A stretch of 6,032 nucleotides of DNA from Bacteroidia bacterium (GTDB lineage: Bacteria > Bacteroidota > Bacteroidia > Chitinophagales > Saprospiraceae). The position numbers were made by a program, and so were the translations under genes. The notes below the pieces were generated by a model. The model was not told where the DNA came from, ran no database searches, and saw only the letters and a list, made by a program, of their open reading frames with translations. The stretch spans positions 1 through 6,032 of the forward strand of contig JAUIIF010000299.1 of the NCBI GenBank assembly GCA_030431945.1. The letters run 5' to 3'. Below, in pieces: positions 1 through 5,961 of the stretch. The stretch's first letter is position 1. Every line of letters begins with the position of its first letter.

Positions 1-498
1 GGTGGTCAGACCGTCCAGCTTGCGGTCTTTCAGGTTCTTGTAGATTTCCTGCTTCTCCTGTAATTCGTAAACGGCCTCCTGTATCTCCCCCAGGTTCCAC
101 GCCGGTGGAATGTGAAAAGTGGCCAGGCCCATATCTGACTGATCCCGGTTGGCATCCAGTTTTTCGGCCAGCTCGAAGACATCCGTAAAGGTGGCCAGAC
201 TTTTATTGACCAGGAGGACCTCTTTCGCTGCCACCGAATCTTCATTACTGACCAGGAGCCGATCAATGGTAAAGTCGCGGGGAGCCCGCAGCGGCCTGGG
301 GGGGTCAATGGTGGTCAACACCAACTCTCCCGTTACGGTATCCGGGTAAGTGTAAAAACTACAAAGCAGCACCATGCCGAAGATCGTAACGATCAGGAAA
401 ACGGTGCCGTATAAGGTCAGCCACGAGGGCGGCTGATTGATTATTTCCTCCATGTCCTGGCTGCGGGGCGCATATTGCCAGTCTTTATTGGTGGTCAT
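1..498 (-). CDS. HlyD-family membrane-fusion (secretion adaptor) protein, N-terminal part
   Basis: This is the periplasmic adaptor that would link the ABC transporter encoded just upstream to an outer-membrane channel in a type I-like export system. The ATG at 496-498 gives 166 codons open to the left edge, so the C-terminal part is missing. A short cytoplasmic N-terminus contains NQPPSWLT (about residues 21-28), a motif I associate with Bacteroidota HlyD adaptors. One membrane helix follows (about 28-50), then YPDTVTGELVLTT and a segment to about residue 100 (RAPRDFTIDRLLVSNEDSV) that fits the first half of a barrel-sandwich (lipoyl-like) domain. From about residue 135 the protein is rich in E, Q, K and L (EIQEAVYELQEKQEIYKNL), consistent with the start of the alpha-helical hairpin. 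The gene starts 34 bp after the transporter stop, on the same strand and with no separate promoter visible, so the two are likely cotranscribed. There is no obvious Shine-Dalgarno sequence, which is normal for Bacteroidota. Family assignment is firm; the cargo is unknown. Confidence 0.85.
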   Translation of the reverse strand, partial: MTTNKDWQYAPRSQDMEEIINQPPSWLTLYGTVFLIVTIFGMVLLCSFYTYPDTVTGELVLTTIDPPRPLRAPRDFTIDRLLVSNEDSVAAKEVLLVNKSLATFTDVFELAEKLDANRDQSDMGLATFHIPPAWNLGEIQEAVYELQEKQEIYKNLKDRKLDGLTT

Positions 499-532
499 CA
501 GTTGATCAGGTTAGCGGAGTAACAAGGTAAGC

Positions 533-2728
533 CTAATTACCGAGTAGCGTTTGGTTGCGCACCAGACGGAAGTAGTTGGAGCGCGACTTCATCAGGTTGG
601 CGTGGCTGCCCTGTTCCACAATAACGCCTTCATTCAATACAATGATGTGTTCCGCTCGTTCGAAGGTGGAATGGCGGTGGGCTACAATGATGATGGTGGA
701 GTCCTTCATGTATTCGAAAAGGTCATCCATAATCGTTACCTCGGTGAACGCATTCAGGCCGGTCGTCGCCTCATCAAGAAATAGGTATTGGGGCTGGTGA
801 TAGATGGCCCGTGCAATGAGCAACCGTTGTTGCTGGCCCTTGCTCAGCCCCGCTCCGGACTCACCGATAACGGTGCCGTATCCACGGGGAAGACGATCAA
901 TAAACCGTTCAATCTGGGCAATTTTGACGGCCTTGATGAGCCGTTCCTGGTCAATGTACTCCTCCCCAAGCGCAATGTTGCGGGCAATGGTATCACTGAA
1001 GATGTAGCCATCCTGCGACACTACCCCGGAAATGGAGCGCCAGAAGGTTTTGTTCAGGGTCGTAAGGTTGGTGCCACCAACCAGGATTTCTCCTTCCGTC
1101 GGCTGATAAAAACCCTGCAACAGTTTCAGCAGGGTTGACTTGCCACTCCCGGACGTTCCAACGATGGCCGTCACTTTTCCCGGCGGAATGTGCGTACTGA
1201 TGTCTTTCAGGACCTGGGGCGCATTCGGTAAGTTGTAGTGAAAGCCGACGTGCTTGAGCTGGATTCCGCCATCTTCAGGGATTACACTCAGGCGGTGAGA
1301 AGTGTCGTGCTCGTCCGCTTTATTGTGAATCTCATTCATCCGCTCCAGGCTGATCATGCTTTCCCGGTAGCTGCGCACGAATTCCGTAAAGTCTTCGATG
1401 GGGCTGTCCAGCTGGGCCAGGATGTAATGTATAGCTACCAGCGTACCAATTGTCAGGTCCCCCTTTAAAACGGCAGTTGCCGCAATGAGGGTAATCAACA
1501 GGTTTTTGATTTGGTTGATGGCGGTTCCGCCAGTCGTCTGCCACTGATCGATGGTACTGAGCCGGACTCGGGTGCGGTACTGTCCGGATCGCTTGCGCTC
1601 CCAGGCCCAACGTTTCTGGCGAGCGGCATTTCCCTGCTTGATTTCCTGGATGCCATCAATGATCTCCATCAGCTGTTCCTTGCCCGCAGCACTCTGCTCA
1701 AACAACTTGAAGTCTAAGTCGCGTTTGCGACTTTCCTGCCAACTGACCCACAGGATGTTTACCAGGGTACCGGCAATGAAAATGGCGAAAAGGGTCGTAC
1801 TCCACAGGGCAAGGACAATCGCGAAGGCAACAAAATTCAGCAGGCTGAAGACTCGGACCAGTGTAGGGCCCGTCAGGAAGTTCTGTAGTCTCTCGTGGTC
1901 GTTAATGCGCTGCAGAAGATCTCCGCGGCTGCGGCTGTCAAAAAAGTCGAGCGGCAGCCGGGTAAGTTTTTGGATGTAGTCACTAACGAGGCCCACGTTA
2001 ACCCGCCCCCCGATGTGTAACATTATGTACCGCCGCAGTGCGGCCAGCAGGGTAGTGGTAAGCAACAAAACTCCCTGGGCGAGTACCACCAGCTTAATGA
2101 AGCCGATATCATTATGCACAATACCGAAATCCACCATATTTTTCAGCAGGTAGGGCATCAGTATCTGCAGCATACTGGCCAGCAGCAGGCCGGCGCCAAA
2201 CTGCCAGAGCAGACCGCTGTAATTACGGAAGTACTCTAAGACGTATTTCCAACTGCTTTTGTCAATTCCTTCACGATCTTTCGCGAAGAAATCAGGAGTG
2301 CTTTCCAGCACCAGTATGTTCCCCGTAGGGGGGAGATCCGGGGAGGGGCGGCTGGCCCAGTGACGAAGCACCTCCTCACGGCTGAGCACCTGTTTGCCGT
2401 ACACAGGGTCCGGATCCGCGATGTAGTAGCGCCCGTTTCTGATCCGGTACAGGACCACAAAGTGATCTTCGTTCCAGGGCAGGATGCAGGGCAGGGGAAT
2501 CTCCTGCTCCAGTTGTTCCGGGGTGACCGGCAGCGCCAGGGTTTGCAGGCCAATATTTTCAGCTCCTTCACTGATGCCCAACAGGCTTACCCCTTCCCGG
2601 CTGATGCGCGTTTTTTCGCGCAGGTACTCCAAACTGTAATAACGGCCATAGTGACGGGCCACCATGCGCAGACACGCTGCACCACAGTCCATTTCCTCCA
2701 GCTGTTGATAGTAGGTAAACCCTAACAT
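533..2728 (-). CDS. Peptidase-domain (C39) ABC transporter, bacteriocin/double-glycine-leader exporter type
   Basis: This 731-residue inner-membrane protein, close to the usual 700-750 for the family, would cleave a leader peptide after a double-glycine motif and export the product with ATP. Residues 1-130 are a C39 cysteine peptidase: Q9 (oxyanion), C15 in DCGAACLRM, H89 in EDHFVVLY and D105 in IADPDP form a complete catalytic set. Residues 165-450 are a type-1 ABC exporter membrane domain with hydrophobic stretches near 172-192, 212-230, 294-328 and 405-445. Residues 488-731 are the nucleotide-binding domain: Walker A GTSGSGKST (524-532), Q-loop Q572, signature LSKGQ (628-632), Walker B YLFLDE (648-653) and H-loop H684. 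The D-loop reads TGLNA, with N659 where Asp is usual. The ATG at 2726-2728 is supported by the peptidase N-terminus beginning at once and by a promoter element just upstream. The HlyD adaptor gene follows 34 bp downstream. Substrate unknown: a bacteriocin, a RiPP or another leader-bearing peptide is possible. Confidence 0.93.
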   Translation of the reverse strand: MLGFTYYQQLEEMDCGAACLRMVARHYGRYYSLEYLREKTRISREGVSLLGISEGAENIGLQTLALPVTPEQLEQEIPLPCILPWNEDHFVVLYRIRNGRYYIADPDPVYGKQVLSREEVLRHWASRPSPDLPPTGNILVLESTPDFFAKDREGIDKSSWKYVLEYFRNYSGLLWQFGAGLLLASMLQILMPYLLKNMVDFGIVHNDIGFIKLVVLAQGVLLLTTTLLAALRRYIMLHIGGRVNVGLVSDYIQKLTRLPLDFFDSRSRGDLLQRINDHERLQNFLTGPTLVRVFSLLNFVAFAIVLALWSTTLFAIFIAGTLVNILWVSWQESRKRDLDFKLFEQSAAGKEQLMEIIDGIQEIKQGNAARQKRWAWERKRSGQYRTRVRLSTIDQWQTTGGTAINQIKNLLITLIAATAVLKGDLTIGTLVAIHYILAQLDSPIEDFTEFVRSYRESMISLERMNEIHNKADEHDTSHRLSVIPEDGGIQLKHVGFHYNLPNAPQVLKDISTHIPPGKVTAIVGTSGSGKSTLLKLLQGFYQPTEGEILVGGTNLTTLNKTFWRSISGVVSQDGYIFSDTIARNIALGEEYIDQERLIKAVKIAQIERFIDRLPRGYGTVIGESGAGLSKGQQQRLLIARAIYHQPQYLFLDEATTGLNAFTEVTIMDDLFEYMKDSTIIIVAHRHSTFERAEHIIVLNEGVIVEQGSHANLMKSRSNYFRLVRNQTLLGN

Positions 2729-2735
2729 ATTAAGA

Positions 2736-2743
2736 CAAAGATA
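2736..2743 (-). promoter_or_regulatory. Bacteroidota-type -7 promoter element for the ABC transporter/HlyD operon
   Basis: On the minus strand this reads TATCTTTG, a perfect match to the Bacteroidota -7 consensus TAnnTTTG. It ends 7 bases before the transporter ATG (2728), so the transcript would have almost no 5' leader, consistent with the missing Shine-Dalgarno sequence. I see no good TTG -33 element at the usual 19-20 bp spacing; the nearest is a TTA about 17 bp away. The -7 match is direct; promoter activity is inferred. Confidence 0.5.
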
Positions 2744-2774
2744 AGACGTAAGGGATTAAGTAATAGCCGGAGGC

Positions 2775-2826
2775 GTAGCAGCAAGCGGTAACCGAACCCA
2801 CCGCGTACCGCAACCTTGCTTCTTAC
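2775..2826. repeat. Imperfect inverted repeat / potential hairpin
   Basis: The core arms are AGCAAGCGGTA (2780-2790) and TACCGCAACCTTGCT (2806-2820): GCGGTA pairs with TACCGC, and AGCAA pairs with TTGCT across a 4-base bulge (AACC), with a 15-base loop. Outside the core, GTAGC (from 2775) and TCTTAC (to 2826) extend the symmetry weakly. It lies 47 bp upstream of the transporter start. There is no T-run beside it, so it does not look like a rho-independent terminator. It could be an operator, a structured leader of an unseen transcript, or chance. Confidence 0.35.
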
Positions 2827-3153
2827 TGCCTTTCTCGGCATCCTGCGACCGCGCCCTCAATCATTTAATTTACTCATCCGGAATTTTCTTGCTATGAATA
2901 TAAAATATAATACCTGAGTTACGCTGCTAGAAGTCCCTTTCGCCGTTGTGCAATACCCCTGCAATCAGGAAAGCCCTTACCACAACACTGCCCAGCACCG
3001 TGTCGCTGAAAACACCAGCGGCTTCCGGCCTTTTCTCGAGGATGTTTGGTAATCGCAGCAGGATTTTGCGACGCAGGTTCTCACGAGCCCACCTCTTGTC
3101 TTTTATCAGTGGGTAAAGGCTGCCAAGTAGGGAAAAAAGAAGAGCCGAAACCT

Positions 3154-3161
3154 TACCTTAG
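3154..3161 (+). promoter_or_regulatory. Candidate Bacteroidota -7 promoter element for the surface-protein gene
   Basis: The bases TACCTTAG match the consensus TAnnTTTG except for one T-to-A change, and end 4 bases before the chosen ATG at 3166. This mirrors the close promoter-to-start arrangement of the divergent exporter gene, and it helps decide the start, since an upstream TTG start at 3046 would place the element inside the gene. No TTG is present at the expected -33 position, so the call is tentative. Confidence 0.35.
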
Positions 3162-3165
3162 CGCC

Positions 3166-5229
3166 ATGAAGCCTACCCTCCAGATTTTATTTTTGGCACT
3201 TTTATTTTTGCCAGTTTGCCTGTTTGCGCAGGCCACCACGGATGATTTTGAGGACGGAGATCTGCTGAATCCCGAATGGATCGGTGACGTAGGAGACTTT
3301 GCTGTTTCCGCCGGTCGGTTAAGGCTTGCGGCTACCGGGGCAGGGGAGTCTGTCCTGGCGGTGCGGTTGCCGCCAAGCCGGGTTATCGCGGCCGATTCAT
3401 TTACCCTGGAATTTTTGGTGGAAATGGATTTTGCCCCTTCCGCCAGTAACTATTGTACCCTTGACCTGCTGCAGGAAAGTACCATTGGCACCGTTGCCCA
3501 ATCCAGCATTTCCTTAAGGTTCGGGGGTATCTCCGGAGATCAGGATGCGCTTTCGGGCACCGTTACCAGTCAGGGCGACGTTGTCCTCGGAGATTTTACC
3601 GGTACTGCGGGTGCCCTGGGAGGTGACCCTGCGCTGGTCAGGTTCAAAATAACTTACCGTGACGGCGAAGGTTACCGTTTCTACGCGGATTACAGCGGCG
3701 GGCAGAACTACGAACTACAGGGGGAAGTACGGGAACCCGTTGATTTGGCCCTCGACTACTTGCGCATTACCTGCGTGTACACTTCTTCACGATCGGACAA
3801 ATTCAGCTTTGATGACCTCAATTACCAGGTCTACCTGCCGGCTGATGATACACCGCCACTGCTGACCTCCGGCTCCGTAGTCGATGAAGACGAAATTCTC
3901 CTGCGCTTTAACGAAGTCGTTACGGAGGCGCTCGCCGAAGCGCCGGGGAATTATACCCTTTCCCTGGCGGGTAATGCCGTGGCTACTGCGGCCCTTTCCG
4001 GTACGACCGTTCGCCTGACCCTGACCGGGCCCTTAGCCCTGCGGGAGGATTTTACGGTAACCGTTGCGGAAATACAGGACGAGGCCGGCAACAGTTCGTT
4101 TGACCTTAGTACCACTTTGCGCTATGACCCTACGGTAACTCCCCGCGCCGGCAACCTGATCATAACGGAATTCATGGCGGACCCTTCCCCCCAGGTCGGC
4201 CTGCCGAATGCCGAATACATTGAATTGTTCAATCCTACCGATACCAGTGTCAGCCTCCAGAACCTGGGGGTAGCCAGCGGTGGAACGCCCGTAACGATCA
4301 ATGGAGAAATAGCCGTTGCCCCCGGGGAATACGTCGTTCTGGTTGACTTTGATGATGCCGGTGATTTTACCGCTGCCGGCATTCCCGTAGCTCCGCTTGA
4401 TCTACCATCCCTTACCAATAGTGGCGACGTCATTTCCCTGTCTTACGCCGGAAACATCATTCAGGAGCTGACCTACACGGAGGCCTGGTACAACGACCCC
4501 GAACGAAACGACGGCGGCTACAGCCTGGAGTTCACGGGGGGCGCGGACGCAGGATGCAACGCAAATTGGCGGGCCAGCCTGGACCCCACCGGCGGAACGC
4601 CGGGACGGGCCAACTCCGTCGCCGGTATGCCTGCCGATGACCAGCCGCCAATGGTTGTGGAAGTGGAAATTGGCAACTTCGGCATCACCCTCACTTTTGA
4701 TGAGGCACTGGACCCCGGGCAGATCACGCCGGCCTTGTTCAGTCTGGACAATGGACTGGCGGTAGCGGCGGTCACCTTCCTTTCAGATCGTCAGATTTTC
4801 CTTGCGGCTGATGTAGTGGAGGGAGTGATCTACACGCTGACCATCCTGCCTGATTTCAGTGATTGCGGCGGCAACTTTCCGCCGTCAGCACTCCAGTTGC
4901 AAGTAGCGATTCCCAGTGATCCGGTGGCGGGAGACGTCGTGATCAACGAAGTGCTGTTTAACCCCGCCAGCGGCGGCAGCGATTTCCTGGAGCTCTACAA
5001 CTGTTCGGATAAGGTCTTCCAGATCCGCGACTGGGTCCTCACGAACAACCAGTCCACCACCTCTTCCGGGCAACGCACCGTAGGGGTCAGCCGGCTGTTT
5101 TTACCGGGCGAATACCTGACCCTGACACCCGATCCAGACCATATCCTGGCTACTTTTCTGGAGGTCAATCAATTCTCACTGATCGATCAGTCCCTGCCGA
5201 CCCTGGGCGATGATGAAGGCAATATCGCC
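3166..5229 (+). CDS. Secreted lamin-tail-domain (LTD) surface protein, 3' end lost at a sequence junction
   Basis: This is an exported, probably cell-surface protein of the kind common in Bacteroidota; no enzymatic motif is seen. The ATG at 3166 opens a typical signal peptide (MKPTLQ then a hydrophobic core to LFA, probable cleavage A21/Q22). Residues 24-226 start with DDFEDGDLLNPEWIGDVGDF and look like an N-terminal beta-sandwich region. Residues 227-320 are SbsA-like Ig (DTPPLL...ILLRFNEVV...IQDEAGN). Residues 329-485 are the first lamin-tail domain (NLIITEFMADPSP...AEYIELFNPTD). Residues 491-582 are a second Ig-like unit (DDQPPMVVEVE...ITLTFDEALDP), and from 587 a second lamin-tail domain (VVINEVLFNP...DFLELYN) reaches GDDEGNI near residue 688. 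The frame continues to a stop at 5581-5583 (805 codons), but residues 689-805 are the antisense of a sensor-kinase gene and have no family resemblance. The true C-terminus, where a secretion-system sorting domain would be expected, is absent. An in-frame TTG start at 3046 is rejected because it buries the signal peptide. Confidence 0.85.
5206..5229. other. Chimeric junction: Bacteroidota-like to alphaproteobacteria-like sequence
   Basis: These 24 bases read as the expected GDDEGNI(A) of a lamin-tail domain on the plus strand and as the expected GDIAFIIA of an SSF-type sensor kinase on the minus strand. To the left only the lamin-tail reading makes sense; to the right only the kinase reading does. 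GC rises across it: by hand count 34 of 60 bases at 4321-4380 against 40 of 60 at 5341-5400 and 44 of 60 at 5581-5640. The ends GGCGAT and ATCGCC are also inverted repeats of each other. The likeliest cause is an assembly misjoin on a short shared k-mer; a natural recombination cannot be excluded from sequence alone. Confidence 0.8.
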
Positions 5230-5712
5230 AAGCGGAGCGAGAATGCCCCTGCCGGCGCTGGCGCTGACCGGGCCGATGACCGTTGTCACGGATTCAGCAA
5301 CGGCCTTGAGTTGCAGGGCGATATAGGGAAGCGTTCCGACAACCGCGATCACGGTTACGATGGCCGCCAGGGCCGGGTTCTTGCCGTAGCGGGCGGCAAT
5401 GAAGTCGGCAATAGAAGTGATGTTCTGCGTCTTGGCTATGCGAATGATGCGTATGACCAGTGGCCATCCCACGGCAAACATGATGATCGGCCCAAGGTAG
5501 ACGGGTATGAAGTTAAACCCGGTGGTGGCCGAGAGCCCGACGCTGCCGAAGAAGGTCCAGGACGTGCAATAGACGGCCAATGACAGGGCATAGATCGCAG
5601 GCCGCCCGCCGGACGAAGGCGGGCGTGCCTGCCTGTCCCCGAAGTAGGCGACGCCAAACAGGAAGCCCAGATAGGCCAGGGCGGCGGTAATGATGATCCA
5701 GCCGTCAATCAT
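5206..5712 (-). CDS. SSF-domain sensor histidine kinase (CbrA-like), N-terminal membrane part only
   Basis: The ATG at 5710-5712 starts 169 residues that match the N-terminus of sensor kinases carrying a sodium/solute-symporter (SSF) membrane domain ahead of PAS, kinase and often receiver modules. Membrane segments fall near 5-23, 41-60, 68-92 and 115-133. YALSLAVYCTSWTFFGSVG (41-59) is the hallmark that separates these kinases from plain symporters, followed by GFNFIPVYLGP and ITSIADFIAARYGKN (98-112), then LPYIALQLKAVAESV. After A169 the frame continues as QGRQGLIDQ to a TGA at 5176-5178; those nine residues are the antisense of the lamin-tail gene, so the real protein, usually many hundreds of residues longer, is truncated by the junction. 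The codons are rich in third-position G/C. In the family the SSF part senses or transports a solute and signals to a response regulator; here neither kinase domain nor partner is visible. A plain symporter is the less likely alternative. Confidence 0.82.
5603..5625. repeat. Perfect 8-bp-stem GC hairpin inside the kinase coding region
   Basis: CGCCCGCC (5603-5610) and GGCGGGCG (5618-5625) are exact inverted repeats around the loop GGACGAA. The hairpin lies in codons for the loop ARPPSSGGRP between the first two membrane helices (residues 29-38), a place where insertions are tolerated. It resembles the small GC palindromes dispersed in many alphaproteobacterial genomes, but with one copy in view I cannot show that it is repetitive. 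Confidence 0.45.
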
Positions 5713-5724
5713 GTGTCATGACAC
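5713..5724. promoter_or_regulatory. Perfect 12-bp palindrome abutting the kinase start codon
   Basis: GTGTCATGACAC is its own reverse complement and lies directly against the kinase ATG (5712), where a ribosome binding site would be expected; no good Shine-Dalgarno sequence is seen there. It could be an operator for a dimeric regulator or an mRNA fold over the start. By base statistics about one to two 12-bp palindromes are expected per 6 kb, so position is the only argument for function. Confidence 0.25.
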
Positions 5725-5770
5725 CCGAGACTGATGACGTGGCGGTATTGAACCGGCACGCGATCTCTTA

Positions 5771-5787
5771 AGTCTTGTGAAAAGACT
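5771..5787. repeat. Small inverted repeat in the kinase-mscL intergenic region
   Basis: AGTCTT (5771-5776) and AAGACT (5782-5787) are exact inverted repeats around a 5-base loop, GTGAA. The stem is A+T-rich and short, has no T-run after it on either strand, and lies between divergent genes, so it is not a terminator. The remaining 5725-5961 region shows only the mscL promoter and ribosome binding site described separately. Confidence 0.25.
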
Positions 5788-5902
5788 ACAATCTGTCCGC
5801 TTTGCACACCAGACCCGGAGCTGCGAACTGGTTTATGACGCCATTCGAGAAACAGCGTGGATGCGTCTAATTCTGCACAGCGAAACACGTCTTCTGCGGA
5901 TT

Positions 5903-5931
5903 TTGACAATGTGCTCCAACAGGACTAAAGC
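5903..5931 (+). promoter_or_regulatory. Candidate sigma-70 promoter for mscL
   Basis: A perfect -35 hexamer TTGACA (5903-5908) is followed after 17 bp by TAAAGC (5926-5931), a weak match to TATAAT of the kind tolerated in alphaproteobacteria. The predicted transcript would start near 5938 and carry a leader of about 25 bases containing the GGGGAG ribosome binding site. The -35 and spacing are good; the -10 is poor. Confidence 0.4.
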
Positions 5932-5950
5932 CGAATAAGGAAATAATGTT

Positions 5951-5956
5951 GGGGAG
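5951..5956 (+). promoter_or_regulatory. Ribosome binding site of mscL
   Basis: GGGGAG sits 5 bases before the ATG at 5962, a Shine-Dalgarno sequence that fixes the mscL start. Its presence contrasts with the genes left of position 5206, none of which has one, and supports a change of organism within the window. Confidence 0.65.
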
Positions 5957-5961
5957 TTTCC

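Larger units (their letters stand above)
2729..3165. other. Divergent intergenic region (437 bp) between the exporter operon and the surface-protein gene
   Basis: This gap separates two divergently transcribed genes. A promoter-like element sits next to each start codon (2736-2743 minus, 3154-3161 plus). An imperfect inverted repeat lies at 2775-2826. Around 2863-2912 is an A+T-rich stretch containing TATAAAATATAATA, which stands out from the GC-rich flanks but gives no well-spaced promoter in my reading. On the minus strand a reading frame of about 75 codons is open between stops near 3159 and 2927, but it lacks ATG, and I do not call it a gene. I found no tRNA, no obvious riboswitch and no small ORF with a double-glycine leader. 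Confidence 0.6.

Noticed and set aside
2360..2725. Plus-strand frame opposite the peptidase domain of the ABC transporter
   Set aside because: It is antisense to well-conserved peptidase codons, with no recognisable domain and no promoter or ribosome binding site.
2889..2911. TTGCTA and TATAAT in the A+T-rich intergenic segment as a sigma-70 promoter
   Set aside because: The spacing is only 11 bp, and no gene begins in a suitable place downstream.
2927..3159. Minus-strand open stretch of about 75 codons (..KDKRWARENLRRKILL.. to GERDF stop) in the intergenic region
   Set aside because: There is no ATG start, only internal GTG or CTG, and no family resemblance. It overlaps the promoter and start of the surface-protein gene.
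3046..3165. Upstream TTG-start extension of the surface protein by 40 residues
   Set aside because: The extension is not hydrophobic and would bury a textbook signal peptide that begins at the ATG at 3166.
5206..5712. Horizontal transfer of a kinase-mscL segment into the Bacteroidota genome
   Set aside because: No integrase, transposase, tRNA site or flanking repeat is seen. Both genes are truncated at a shared 24-bp word, which an assembly misjoin explains more simply.
5709..5909. A 66-codon minus-strand frame that overlaps the kinase ATG by ATGA and has GGAG 4 bases before its start
   Set aside because: The only start is TTG, its third codon positions are not G/C-rich as in the adjacent kinase, and the sequence resembles no family I know. 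The ATGA overlap and GGAG could be chance. I leave it out but note that coupling would make it interesting.
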